DNA from: DASWJZ01 sp963739005
GTDB lineage: Bacteria; Pseudomonadota; Alphaproteobacteria; Rhizobiales; Afifellaceae
Direction of reading: 5' to 3'
Length of the DNA: 64,000 bases
Assembly (NCBI GenBank): GCA_963739005.1
Contig: CAVTYQ010000003.1
Location: 186,001-250,000, forward strand
Both the position numbers and the translations under genes were made by a program. The notes under the pieces were generated by a model that did no database searches, had not been told where the DNA came from, and worked only from the letters and a program-made list of their open reading frames with translations. Positions 23,578 to 30,619 of the stretch are shown here, in pieces (within the stretch, counting starts at the first letter, position 1; each line of letters begins with the position of its first letter).

Positions 23578-24411
23578 CTACTTCGGCTCTCCATGCCCCG
23601 AGAGCACCTGCGCGGCGCCGCGGATGGCGTTGCGGAAGGCATCGTCGAAGCTGACGCCCTCCTGCCGCCATTCGTCGGTCTTCCCGTCCGGTCCGAGCAT
23701 GCGCCAGTCGGCCAGCCACCCATGCGCCTTGTCGGAGAAGTCGAGCGTACCGGAGATCGCCTTGTCGCCGCCCGCCTGCTTCGCCAGCGCGTCGAGCGTC
23801 GCCATGTCGGTCGCGGGAAGCGTCGCGACGGAGAGCCCGGCCGCGGCGAGCGCCGCCTCGCTCGGCGCCTTCGCCGGGATGTTGACGCGGAAGGTGGCGT
23901 TGTCGAGCAACTCGCGCATGTCGACGCCGCGCGCGCCGTCGGCGGAGAGCATGAAACGCCGATCGCCGTTCGTGACGCCGAGGAAGACAACGAGCGTCGG
24001 CCGCGGCGTGGTCCACGGCGCGTCGCCGAGCGAAGCCAGCGCCGCGTCGATCTTGTCTTGGTCGAACGTCACCGTCAGGTCGTGCGGACGGTCGTGCGAC
24101 CCCTGCTCGTCATGGATCGGGATGCCCTCCATCCGGTCGCGGTATTTGAACGACGCGACCAGCGCGCCGGCGTCGATCGCCGCGACCCGCGGATCGCCGA
24201 GAAGCCGCGCATCGCCGGAAACCTTGATCAGCACCTCGTCGAGCGCCAGCGCGAAGCCGAGCGCGCGGTTCGTCTCGCCCGTCCCCGTCACGATCGGCCG
24301 CGCCTGGTAGACGTCGAGCATCTCGGCAGCCCGGGTCGGAGCGGCCGCGAAAAGCGCAAAAAGAAGCAACGTGGCCCGCGCACCGGCCGCGGGCCGCAAA
24401 ACTGGGATCAT
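23578..24411 (-). CDS. DUF2066 domain-containing secreted protein
   Basis: A 277-residue protein with a signal peptide (LLLFALFAAAPTRAAE, cleavage near residue 29) and a DUF2066 domain: DVYQARPIVTGTGETNRALGFALALDEVLIKVSGDARLL is its usual opening, with ASFKYRDRMEGIPIHDEQGSHDRPHDLTVTFD following. The family is periplasmic or envelope-associated and of unknown function. A small Lys-rich protein gene lies 17 bases beyond its start, on the same strand and upstream, so the two may be cotranscribed. Confidence 0.9.
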   Translation of the reverse strand: MIPVLRPAAGARATLLLFALFAAAPTRAAEMLDVYQARPIVTGTGETNRALGFALALDEVLIKVSGDARLLGDPRVAAIDAGALVASFKYRDRMEGIPIHDEQGSHDRPHDLTVTFDQDKIDAALASLGDAPWTTPRPTLVVFLGVTNGDRRFMLSADGARGVDMRELLDNATFRVNIPAKAPSEAALAAAGLSVATLPATDMATLDALAKQAGGDKAISGTLDFSDKAHGWLADWRMLGPDGKTDEWRQEGVSFDDAFRNAIRGAAQVLSGHGEPK

Positions 24412-24427
24412 CCGGGGCGTTGCTCGG

Positions 24428-24571
24428 CTACTTTTTCGGCTCCATCACCGCCGTCGCCTTGCCGATCGCGCCGGGCGCCGATGCTCTCAGATAACGCGGC
24501 GTCTTGTCCTTCTTGTCGACGCTCTTTTTCTTTTTCTGCTCCTTGGTGCTGCGCTGCTGTCCCTTGGCCAT
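24428..24571 (-). CDS. Small lysine-rich hypothetical protein
   Basis: A 47-residue very basic protein, MAKGQQRSTKEQKKKKSVDK at its start, ending with a Ser/Ala/Pro-rich tail (APGAIGKATAVMEPKK). GGAGG lies seven bases before the ATG. Proteins with an MAKGQ-x-RS-x-KE-x-KKPKK opening are widespread short hypothetical proteins in Hyphomicrobiales; the charge suggests binding to nucleic acid or the ribosome, but that is inference. It lies 17 bases before the DUF2066 gene. Confidence 0.75.
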   Translation of the reverse strand: MAKGQQRSTKEQKKKKSVDKKDKTPRYLRASAPGAIGKATAVMEPKK

Positions 24572-24950
24572 GGCGTCCTCCAAAAGGCGGCGAAAATCGG
24601 CCTCCGATGGTGGGAAGAAATAACCCCGGTTGCGTCCGCGCGCGACTCTCTTTTCGCCCCGCGGCCAAGCCCAGGCGGGGCATTCATGCTTACCGAAAGC
24701 TTGAATGGAGCCGTGGTCCCCGCCGCAAATTCTCTTGTGAAATGCGGGACTTCGAAAAGAAGAGGCCACGCCGGCCTTGATTAATTCGCAATTGCGCCCG
24801 ATATTCCGTCATCGATCTTTGGCCGGACAACTGGGCCCCTATCCTGGCGCTGCCGGGTGCACGTTCAGCCTTTCCAAATCTCGATAGAGCGGCGCGCCGC
24901 GTGAATTCGCGCGCGTCCAGCACGTGCCACCGTCAGTGAAAGGACAATCC
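24572..24950. other. 379-base gap between the Lys-rich protein gene and the cold-shock gene
   Basis: No convincing gene is seen. The last 160 bases should be the promoter and 5' untranslated region of the cold-shock gene; its start is preceded by AAAGGACAATCC. A TTAATTCGCAATTG stretch near 24781 is unusually AT-rich for this window. No known RNA thermometer or riboswitch was recognised. Confidence 0.5.
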
Positions 24951-25160
24951 ATGCCAACGGGCACCGTAAAGTTCTACAATACCCAAAAGGGCTTCGGCTT
25001 CATCCAGCCGGACGACGGCAGCAAGGACGTCTTCGTCCATGCGACCGCGCTTGAGCAGGCCGGGATGCGCAGCCTCGTCGAGGGTCAGAAGATCTCCTTC
25101 GACGTGGAGACGGATCGCCGCAGCGGCAAGGCGGCCGCGGCGAACTTGCAGCAGCCGTAG
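24951..25160 (+). CDS. Cold-shock domain protein (CspA family)
   Basis: A 69-residue single cold-shock domain that binds single-stranded RNA or DNA. RNP1 (KGFGFIQPDD, residues 13-22) and RNP2 (DVFVHATAL, 27-35) are intact. The sequence MPTGTVKFYNTQKGFGFI is typical of alphaproteobacterial members. The start at 24951 follows AAAGGACA; nine further in-frame upstream codons are not conserved. rpsU lies 123 bases downstream, a common alphaproteobacterial neighbour. A strong hairpin follows its stop. Confidence 0.96.
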   Translation: MPTGTVKFYNTQKGFGFIQPDDGSKDVFVHATALEQAGMRSLVEGQKISFDVETDRRSGKAAAANLQQP

Positions 25161-25172
25161 ACGTCTCGGCCC

Positions 25173-25203
25173 CGCGGAGAGCGCTAGCCGCGCTCCGCGG
25201 GAA
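25173..25203 (+). terminator. Hairpin after the cold-shock gene
   Basis: CCGCGGAGAGCG-CTAG-CCGCGCTCCGCGG forms a long GC-rich stem (with one mismatch) 12 bases after the csp stop codon. There is no T-tract, so it may be a transcript-stabilising or attenuating structure rather than a full terminator. Confidence 0.4.
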
Positions 25204-25283
25204 CGTGTCGGCGGGCGGGCGAGAAGCGCCCGCATCGGCAGGACGGTCAGCGCGGTTCCCGCGCATCTGAGATTCTGAGGAGA

Positions 25284-25544
25284 ATGCCTTTGCTGGTTTT
25301 CGTGCGCGACAACAACGTGGAGCAGGCGCTGCGGGCGCTGAAGAAGAAGATGCAGCGCGAAGGCGTCTTCCGCGAGATGAAGCGGCGAAAGGCCTACGAG
25401 AAGCCGTCGGAGAAGAGAGCGCGCGAGAAGGGCGAGGCGATAAGGCGCTCGCGCAAGGCGGCGCGCAAGCTCGCCCAGCGCGAAGGGCTGCTGCCGATGC
25501 CGAAGCGCAAGGTTCCCGCGGTCGGCGCAAGGGGGCGGCGTTAG
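25284..25544 (+). CDS. rpsU: 30S ribosomal protein S21
   Basis: S21 joins the 30S subunit late and affects initiation. The 86-residue product opens MPLLVFVRDNNVEQALRALKKKMQREGVFREMKRRKAYEKPSEKR, diagnostic for S21, and continues with the basic tail usual in alphaproteobacteria (RRSRKAARKLAQREGLLP). GAGGAGA precedes the ATG. It follows a cold-shock gene and precedes three small genes of unknown role. A second S21 copy elsewhere is common in these bacteria. Confidence 0.96.
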   Translation: MPLLVFVRDNNVEQALRALKKKMQREGVFREMKRRKAYEKPSEKRAREKGEAIRRSRKAARKLAQREGLLPMPKRKVPAVGARGRR

Positions 25545-25654
25545 GCATGAGCGGAAGCCGGTTTTCGGACAGGATCATGCTCAGGCGAGGCGCGGGGGCT
25601 GCAGCCGATTTGGGCGGAGCGGAGGCGGCTCGATCGCGAAAACCGGAGGTGAAC

Positions 25655-25852
25655 ATGCACAAGTTCAAGGTCGGCCAGAGGGTGCTCTTCTCGGCCGCCA
25701 ACATCGAGCGCGGCGCCGCCGGCATCTACAAGGTGGTCGCGCACCTCCCCGAGGAGCAGGGCGACCGGCAGTATCGCATCCAGAGCGCCGCCGGCCCGCG
25801 CGAGCGCGTGGCCAAGGAAAGCCAGCTCTCCGCCATCGAGGCCATGGGATGA
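25655..25852 (+). CDS. Conserved small hypothetical protein
   Basis: A 65-residue protein, MHKFKVGQRVLFSAANIERG at its start, with a likely SH3-like barrel pattern (GQRVLF, GIYKVVAHLPEEQGDRQYRIQS, GPRERVAKESQLSAIE). The closing 'RVAKESQL' style is found in small proteins of Hyphomicrobiales that lack a known function. GGAGGTGAAC precedes the ATG at 25655. It overlaps the following gene by four bases (ATGA), so the two are translated together. Confidence 0.78.
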   Translation: MHKFKVGQRVLFSAANIERGAAGIYKVVAHLPEEQGDRQYRIQSAAGPRERVAKESQLSAIEAMG

Positions 25853-26136
25853 CGCGCGGCCGCCCCGCCAGCCTCGAGGTCGCGCCGGCGCGCGCGGAGG
25901 ATTTCGACTATTCCGCGCCGAGCGAGCTCTTCATGACGCACGCCCGCGCCGGGCGCCGCCAGCCCACCACCTACCGCCGCTTCCCGACCGCCGCGGAGGC
26001 GATCCGCTACGCCATCGAGGAGGTTCCCGCCCCGCTTCTCATCGGCGCGGTGATGGAGGTGCGCGAGGAGCGCTTCGACCACCAGGGCATCCGCGCGCTC
26101 TACGAGCTGGACCGCTATCCGCTGGCGCGCCGCTAG
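25849..26136 (+). CDS. Conserved hypothetical protein, coupled to the upstream small gene
   Basis: A 95-residue protein beginning inside the previous stop codon. The middle reads PSELFMTHARAGRRQPTTYRRFPTAAEAIRYAIEEVPAPLLIGAVMEVREERFDHQGIRALYELDRYPL, a compact alpha/beta pattern seen in small proteins of related alphaproteobacteria; no function is known. The ATGA overlap and the shared strand suggest that it acts with the 65-residue upstream protein. Confidence 0.75.
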   Translation: MTRGRPASLEVAPARAEDFDYSAPSELFMTHARAGRRQPTTYRRFPTAAEAIRYAIEEVPAPLLIGAVMEVREERFDHQGIRALYELDRYPLARR

Positions 26137-26202
26137 AGCCGGCACACGCTTGAGCCGCGCACTGCCGTTGCGTAAGAAGCACGGCGCATAAGGATTCGCG
26201 CC

Positions 26203-26442
26203 ATGGCACGCTTCGAGATCACGATTTCGAATGGCGAGACGGTTCTCGTCGATCATCAGGCCGCCGACGTGCGCGCGCTGCTGGCGGATCTCGCCAGCAA
26301 CGACTTCGTCGTCGCCTCCGAGATCAGGGTCGGCTCGACCACGGTCGCGCGCGAGCTGATCGTCGCCAGCCGCCAGGTCACGCTGGTGCGCTCCGCCGAC
26401 AGCGACAGCCGCCAAAGCTCCACCTTCCGCCCCAAACGCTGA
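26203..26442 (+). CDS. Small hypothetical protein
   Basis: A 79-residue protein, MARFEITISNGETVLVDHQA at its start, with two beta strands, a helix (DVRALLADLASNDFVVASEI) and a further strand pair (VARELIVASRQVTLVR), followed by a polar tail. AAGGATT precedes the ATG. No family is recognised. It ends the run of small genes after rpsU, on the same strand. Confidence 0.68.
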   Translation: MARFEITISNGETVLVDHQAADVRALLADLASNDFVVASEIRVGSTTVARELIVASRQVTLVRSADSDSRQSSTFRPKR

Positions 26443-26472
26443 CCTCCCTCCCTGTGCCGAAGCCCGGAAGGG

Positions 26473-26607
26473 CCTCCTCAGGCAGAGGTGCTCCGTTCCG
26501 CCCCTTTCGGGTTTTTTCCCCCCCTCATGGTGAGGTGCGAGCGGAGCGAGCCTCGAACCACCGGGGTGAAAAAGCACCTCAGGATGAGGCGGAATGGAGC
26601 CTCGAAG
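26473..26607. repeat. Dispersed intergenic repeat, family B (copy 2, long)
   Basis: A composite element: CCTCCTCAGGCAGAGGTGCT at its left, CCCCTCATGGTGAGGTGCGA and GCGGAGCGAGCCTCGAACCA in the middle, and AAGCACCTCAGGATGAGG with GGAATGGAGCCTCGAAG at its right. Left and right ends are mutually complementary. It lies just before the dapF promoter. Related copies: 1325-1390 and 52868-52970. Confidence 0.8.
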
Positions 26608-26642
26608 CTCGCGAGACGGCCTTCCCGCCCTCGGGCGGCCCC

Positions 26643-26671
26643 TTTAACCCCCCGCCCCTTTCCGCCATATA
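26643..26671 (+). promoter_or_regulatory. Promoter of dapF
   Basis: TTTAAC (26643-26648) and CATATA (26666-26671) are 17 bases apart. The whole 26642-26673 segment is 27/32 identical to the one before mtaB (29134-29165). Confidence 0.6.
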
Positions 26672-26696
26672 GCTTCCCGCATCCGGAGCGCATTTC

Positions 26697-27578
26697 ATGC
26701 CCATGATCCCGTTCCGCAAGATGAACGGCCTCGGCAACGATTTCCTGGTCGTTGACGGGAGGACGGCGCCCGTGCGCCCGCGCCCCGAGGTGATCCGCGC
26801 GCTCGCCGACCGCAAGTCCGGCGTCGGCTTCGACCAGTTCATCACGATCGAGCGCGGAGAGGCCCCCGCCGACGCCTTCATGCGCATCGACAATGCCGAC
26901 GGCGGCGAGGTCGAAGCCTGCGGCAACGCCACGCGCTGCGTCGGCCGGCTCCTGATGGCGGAGACCGGCCGCGACACCGCCGCGATCGAGACCGTCGCCG
27001 GCCTCCTCTTCGTCCGGCCGGAAACGCGCGGCACATCCGATCTCATCTCCGTCGACATGGGCATCCCGAAATTCGGTTGGGCTGACATTCCGCTTGCCGA
27101 AGAGTTCCGCGACACGCGCGCGATCGAATTGCAGATCGGGCCGATCGACGCGCCGATCCTGCACTCGCCCTCCGTCGCCAATATCGGCAATCCGCATGCG
27201 ATCTTCTGGGTCGACGACGTCGACGCCTACGACCTCGCGCGCTTCGGGCCGATGCTGGAGAACCACCCGATCTTCCCCGAGCGCGCCAACATCTCGCTGG
27301 CTGAGGTCACCGCCCCCGACGCAATCAAGCTCCGCACCTGGGAGCGCGGCGTCGGCCTGACCCGCGCCTGCGGCACCGGCGCCTGCGCCGCGCTCGTCTG
27401 CGCCGCGCGCACCAGGCGCACCGGCCGCGCCGCCACCGTCACCCTCCCCGGCGGAAATCTCTTCATCGAATGGGACGCCCGCGACCACATCTGGATGACC
27501 GGCCCGGCGGAGCTTGAGTTCACCGGCGAATTCGACCCGGACACCGGCGCCTTCACGCGCGAAGGCGTGGCGGCCTAG
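26697..27578 (+). CDS. dapF: Diaminopimelate epimerase
   Basis: DapF converts LL- to meso-diaminopimelate for lysine and peptidoglycan synthesis, using two cysteines as acid and base. The 293-residue product has MNGLGNDFLVVDGR near its start, the first catalytic cysteine Cys75 in EACGNATRCVG, and the second, Cys225, in TRACGTGACAAL. The ATG at 26697 is used with a CATCCGGAGCG site upstream; MIPFRKM is the family's common start, two codons in. In relatives dapF usually precedes mtaB-ftsY; here they are separated by 1.6 kb of other DNA. Confidence 0.97.
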   Translation: MPMIPFRKMNGLGNDFLVVDGRTAPVRPRPEVIRALADRKSGVGFDQFITIERGEAPADAFMRIDNADGGEVEACGNATRCVGRLLMAETGRDTAAIETVAGLLFVRPETRGTSDLISVDMGIPKFGWADIPLAEEFRDTRAIELQIGPIDAPILHSPSVANIGNPHAIFWVDDVDAYDLARFGPMLENHPIFPERANISLAEVTAPDAIKLRTWERGVGLTRACGTGACAALVCAARTRRTGRAATVTLPGGNLFIEWDARDHIWMTGPAELEFTGEFDPDTGAFTREGVAA

Positions 27579-27580
27579 CC

Positions 27581-27627
27581 ACCTTCCCTCCCCCCTTGCG
27601 GGGGAGGGTCAGGGAGGGGGGAAGGAT
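27581..27627. repeat. Repeat, family C (copy before the 73-residue protein gene)
   Basis: ACCTTCCCTCCCCCCTTGCG continues into GGGGGAGGGTCAGGGAGGGG. It forms a hairpin right after the dapF stop codon. A copy in the same orientation at 27971-28015 follows the next gene. Confidence 0.8.
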
Positions 27628-27740
27628 GCAGCGCTCGGCTCCCTCCCCTGCGAAGCCTTAGGCGAAGCAGGGTTGCCCCGTCCGCCCGATGCTCTAACCT
27701 CTCCCGCGAGGAGGCCGCAGCCCGACGACGGAGCTTCGCC

Positions 27741-27962
27741 ATGCTGCGCCTCTTATTTCGCACGGCCGTTGCCGTTCTCGCCCGCACGTTCCTCTGGATG
27801 ACGTTCAGCGCCGTGCTCATCCTCGGCGCGATGCGCTACGGGCCGACGCTCTTCGCTCAAGCGCTTCCCGAGGACATCCGCCCGAAGCCCACCGAGATCG
27901 CCAAGTTCACCCCGCAGCAGATCCTCGACGCGCTCGACAATATCCGCGGCGCCCTCGACTAG
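27741..27962 (+). CDS. Small membrane-associated hypothetical protein
   Basis: A 73-residue protein with one likely N-terminal transmembrane helix (TFLWMTFSAVLILGAMRYGPTLF, about residues 16-38) and a short polar C-terminal part (KPTEIAKFTPQQILDALDNIRGALD). Not recognised. It sits alone between two same-orientation copies of a family C repeat, after dapF on the same strand. Confidence 0.6.
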   Translation: MLRLLFRTAVAVLARTFLWMTFSAVLILGAMRYGPTLFAQALPEDIRPKPTEIAKFTPQQILDALDNIRGALD

Positions 27963-27970
27963 CCGCCACG

Positions 27971-28015
27971 CCTTCCCCTCCCTCCCTTGCGGGGGAGGGT
28001 TAGGGAGGGGGGAAG
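27971..28015. repeat. Repeat, family C (copy after the 73-residue protein gene)
   Basis: CCTTCCCCTCCCTCCCTTGC continues into GGGGGAGGGTTAGGGAGGGG. It has the same orientation as the copy at 27581-27627, so the two form direct repeats flanking one gene. Confidence 0.8.
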
Positions 28016-28121
28016 CGCGCCGGCTACATCCAGCCGGTCTGCGTCGGCGGGAGAGAGTGGCGCCGGCCATCAGGCGGGGGTCTGGTGAGCGCAACGGCTA
28101 CCCTCCTGCATTTCACAATCT

Positions 28122-28604
28122 GTGGAAGCGGCTAGCCTCTCGAATTGTACGCTAGGGTTCGCTCGTCCCGCTGCGGTTGTCGGCTTGGACATCACTCCTG
28201 CGAGCCCGCCCGATTGGACGGATGATGAGCGACGAAAGATGCTTCAGCTGCAGAAGCAGGGCAGCCTATTCGATTCAACTGATGCCGCGCGCATCGCGGC
28301 GCTTCGGAAGGTGCCTTTCGACTTTCACTACCGATACCGGTGCAACGGGCCGGATGGCTCTTCCGACTACCGGCACAAAGTCGTGGATTGGGAGGTTGGC
28401 GCACTCTTTTGGAACGTCCGACGCTCACACGGGGCGAATTGGGAAGCCGCCTTCAGGGCCAAACTCGAAAGGGAACTTCCTGCAAAGGACCTCTTGTTCC
28501 TGCTGGGGACAATCCGTCGCTTCCCGAACCAATGGCTCATCGCCAGCCTGCTTTATCCACCTAAGCAGCAAGACGGGGAGCCACGTCAGCAATCTCTCCT
28601 TTGA
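28122..28604 (+). CDS. Hypothetical protein in a less GC-rich patch
   Basis: A 160-residue product starting at GTG 28122, though the first ~30 residues look unlike a true N-terminus and the start is uncertain. The body (PPDWTDDERRKMLQLQKQGSLFDSTD, PFDFHYRYRC, DYRHKVVDWEVGALFWNVRRSHG, DLLFLLGTIRRFPNQWLIASLLYPP) looks like a conserved protein of unknown role. Its last 44 bases overlap the end of the convergent DUF488 gene. By eye, codon use is less GC-biased than that of neighbouring genes, suggesting transfer. It could be a fragment of a longer gene. Confidence 0.6.
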   Translation: MEAASLSNCTLGFARPAAVVGLDITPASPPDWTDDERRKMLQLQKQGSLFDSTDAARIAALRKVPFDFHYRYRCNGPDGSSDYRHKVVDWEVGALFWNVRRSHGANWEAAFRAKLERELPAKDLLFLLGTIRRFPNQWLIASLLYPPKQQDGEPRQQSLL

Positions 28605-29034
28605 GCATCAGATGAACCACTCGCTGTCCTCCCGAACGGGCGGCCGCGCGCGCAACGATGCTGCGGTGGCATCGATTGAAGTCCGCTTCGAAGCAGATGA
28701 GACACGCCTTGGTTTTCGTCGCGATCTGAGCGAGTTCGGCCACGGCTTCGTCCTGGTCCGCAAGGTATGCGCTGAACGCTTTCACGTACGCCGACCAGTT
28801 GCCGTCGGCCTTGTAGCGATTGCGAATGGGCTTGGGGCATCCCAACGCTGGCAGATGCGCATATAGAATCCCAGCGTCGTGAAGCGCGCTGGAGAGCGCA
28901 GTCTTTGAGAAGCCCGGCTTTCGGGATTGCGGTAGTTGACGCACGTCGAGGACCGTCCGCACTCCAGCCCGCCCTAGACGCGCCACGAAAACATCGATCG
29001 ACGTTCCCTCGTAACCGAAGGTAAACAGCGTCAT
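28561..29034 (-). CDS. DUF488 domain-containing protein
   Basis: A 157-residue DUF488 protein, a family with a Rossmann-like fold and no assigned chemistry. Seen are the opening TLFTFGYEGTSIDVF, LDVRQLPQSRKPGFSKTALSSAL with the conserved VR-P-S-R-x-F pattern, and CLICFEADFNRCHRSIVA, the conserved Cys-His segment. The ATG at 29034 fits the family start; an ATG three codons and a GTG fourteen codons upstream are alternatives. With its convergent neighbour it forms a less GC-rich patch between dapF and mtaB, probably acquired. Confidence 0.85.
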   Translation of the reverse strand: MTLFTFGYEGTSIDVFVARLGRAGVRTVLDVRQLPQSRKPGFSKTALSSALHDAGILYAHLPALGCPKPIRNRYKADGNWSAYVKAFSAYLADQDEAVAELAQIATKTKACLICFEADFNRCHRSIVARAAARSGGQRVVHLMLKGEIADVAPRLAA

Positions 29035-29134
29035 GGAAACCATTTGCTCAAAGTGATTTGCACCCCAAATTCGCACATTCCCGGCCCAGGTGTGAAGTTA
29101 TCGCCGACGGATACCGCCCGTATCGTTCAACTGC

Positions 29135-29163
29135 TTTAACTGCCTGCCATTTTCCGCCATATA
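29135..29163 (+). promoter_or_regulatory. Promoter of mtaB-ftsY-yciB
   Basis: TTTAAC (29135-29140) and CATATA (29158-29163), 17 bases apart, only eight bases before the ATG of mtaB. The 32-base segment is 27/32 identical to that of dapF. Confidence 0.6.
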
Positions 29164-29170
29164 GCGCCTC

Positions 29171-30619
29171 ATGCCTCCCACCACCCTCACCTTCGGCTGT
29201 CGTTTGAACGCTGCCGAGTCGCGCGCCATGATTCTCCGCGCGCAGGAGGCTGGTCTCTCCGACGCGATTCTCGTCAACACCTGCGCGGTGACGGCGGAGG
29301 CCGTGCGCCAGGCGCGGCAGGCCATCCGCAGGGCGCGGCGCGAGCATCCCGACAAGCGCATCGTCGTCTCCGGCTGCGCCGCGCAGACCGAGCCCGAAAA
29401 ATTCGCCGCCATGCCCGAGGTCGATCTCGTCCTCGGCAACGAGGAGAAGCTTCGCGCGGAGTCGTATCGCCGGCTCAGCACCTCGGCCTCACCAGCCTTC
29501 CCCCACATTAATGTCGTCATGCCCGGACTTGATCCGGGCATCCATTCCGTGACGCCTCAGGCAGAACGCGACCGCAACGGAATGGATCGCCGGGTCGAGC
29601 CCGGCAATGACGACAGTGGATGTGGGCCAGCCCCCCTCCCCAACTTCGGCCCCGCCGCTTCCGAAAAAATCCACGTTGGCGATATCTTCTCGGTCCGCGA
29701 GACCGCCGCGCATATGCTCGACGGCTTCGGCGCCCCCGACATCAATAACGAGCGCCCCCGCGCCTTCGTCGAGGTGCAGAACGGCTGCGATCATCGCTGC
29801 ACCTTCTGCGTCATCCCTTACGGACGCGGCAATTCGCGCTCCGTGCCGATGGGCGCGGTGGTCGACGCCGTGCGCCGGCTCGCGGAGCATGGCGCCGCCG
29901 AGATCGTGCTGACCGGCGTCGACATCACCGCCTACGGCGCCGACCTCCCCGGCCGGCCGACGCTCGGCGCGCTGGCGCGAAAAGTCCTGCAACATGTGCC
30001 GGAGCTTCCGCGCCTGCGTCTCTCCTCGATCAATTCCGTCGAGGCCGACGACGAGCTCCTCCGCGCGCTCGCCGAGGAGGAGCGGCTGATGCCGCATCTG
30101 CATCTCTCGCTGCAGTCGGGCGACGACATGATCCTGAAGCGCATGAAGCGCCGCCACAGCCGCGCCGACGCGATCCGCTTCGCCGGGCGCGTGCGGCGCC
30201 TGCGCCCCGATATCGTCTTCGGCGCGGATCTGATCGCCGGCTTCCCGACCGAAACCGACGCGATGTTTGAAAATACGCTGTCGCTCGTCGCGGAATGCGG
30301 GCTGACCTTCCTGCACGTCTTCCCGTTCTCCGCCCGCGCCGGCACGCCGGCCGCACGGATGCCCCAGGTCGACCCCAACCTGGCCCGTGCAAGAGCCAGG
30401 ACGGCGCGCCAGGCGGGCCATAGTGCATTGTCCGCGCGTCTATGCTCGGAGGTCGGCAAGATGCGAAATATCCTCGTCGAGAGACCGGGTTTCGGGCGCA
30501 CGGAGCACTATCTTCCGGTCGAGTTCGCGGGCGGCGCGGTCGGCGAGATTTTCTCGGCGAGGATTGCAGGCGCCTCCGACAAGCACTTGTTAGCGCAAGA
30601 GATTCGAGCAGCTGCCTGA
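29171..30619 (+). CDS. mtaB: tRNA (N6-threonylcarbamoyladenosine(37)-C2)-methylthiotransferase MtaB, with in-frame repeat insertion
   Basis: MtaB is a radical-SAM enzyme that adds a methylthio group to t6A37 in tRNA. The UPF0004 domain carries Cys10, Cys38 and Cys69 (FGCRLN, VNTCAV, VSGCAA) for one iron-sulphur cluster; the radical-SAM motif C206-x3-C210-x2-C213 (GCDHRCTFC) binds the other; a short TRAM-like end follows. Residues about 115-148 are encoded by a head-to-head family A repeat inserted in the linker between the two domains; it keeps the frame (VVMPGLDPGIHSV ... GMDRRVEPGNDDS). All six cluster ligands are intact, so the enzyme may still work. Its stop overlaps the start of ftsY. 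Confidence 0.95.
   Translation: MPPTTLTFGCRLNAAESRAMILRAQEAGLSDAILVNTCAVTAEAVRQARQAIRRARREHPDKRIVVSGCAAQTEPEKFAAMPEVDLVLGNEEKLRAESYRRLSTSASPAFPHINVVMPGLDPGIHSVTPQAERDRNGMDRRVEPGNDDSGCGPAPLPNFGPAASEKIHVGDIFSVRETAAHMLDGFGAPDINNERPRAFVEVQNGCDHRCTFCVIPYGRGNSRSVPMGAVVDAVRRLAEHGAAEIVLTGVDITAYGADLPGRPTLGALARKVLQHVPELPRLRLSSINSVEADDELLRALAEEERLMPHLHLSLQSGDDMILKRMKRRHSRADAIRFAGRVRRLRPDIVFGADLIAGFPTETDAMFENTLSLVAECGLTFLHVFPFSARAGTPAARMPQVDPNLARARARTARQAGHSALSARLCSEVGKMRNILVERPGFGRTEHYLPVEFAGGAVGEIFSARIAGASDKHLLAQEIRAAA
29513..29614. repeat. Palindromic repeat, family A (pair inside mtaB)
   Basis: GTCGTCATGCCCGGACTTGA begins the first unit; the second reads GGAATGGATCGCCGGGTCGA and ends CAATGACGAC. It is 102 bases (34 codons), so the gene frame is kept. 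The other paired copies are intergenic. Confidence 0.9.

Noticed and set aside
24690..24923. 77-codon frame on the minus strand upstream of the cold-shock gene
   Set aside because: No ribosome site, composition unlike protein, and it covers the probable csp promoter.
26454..26672. 72-codon frame before dapF
   Set aside because: It consists almost entirely of the family B repeat and the dapF promoter.
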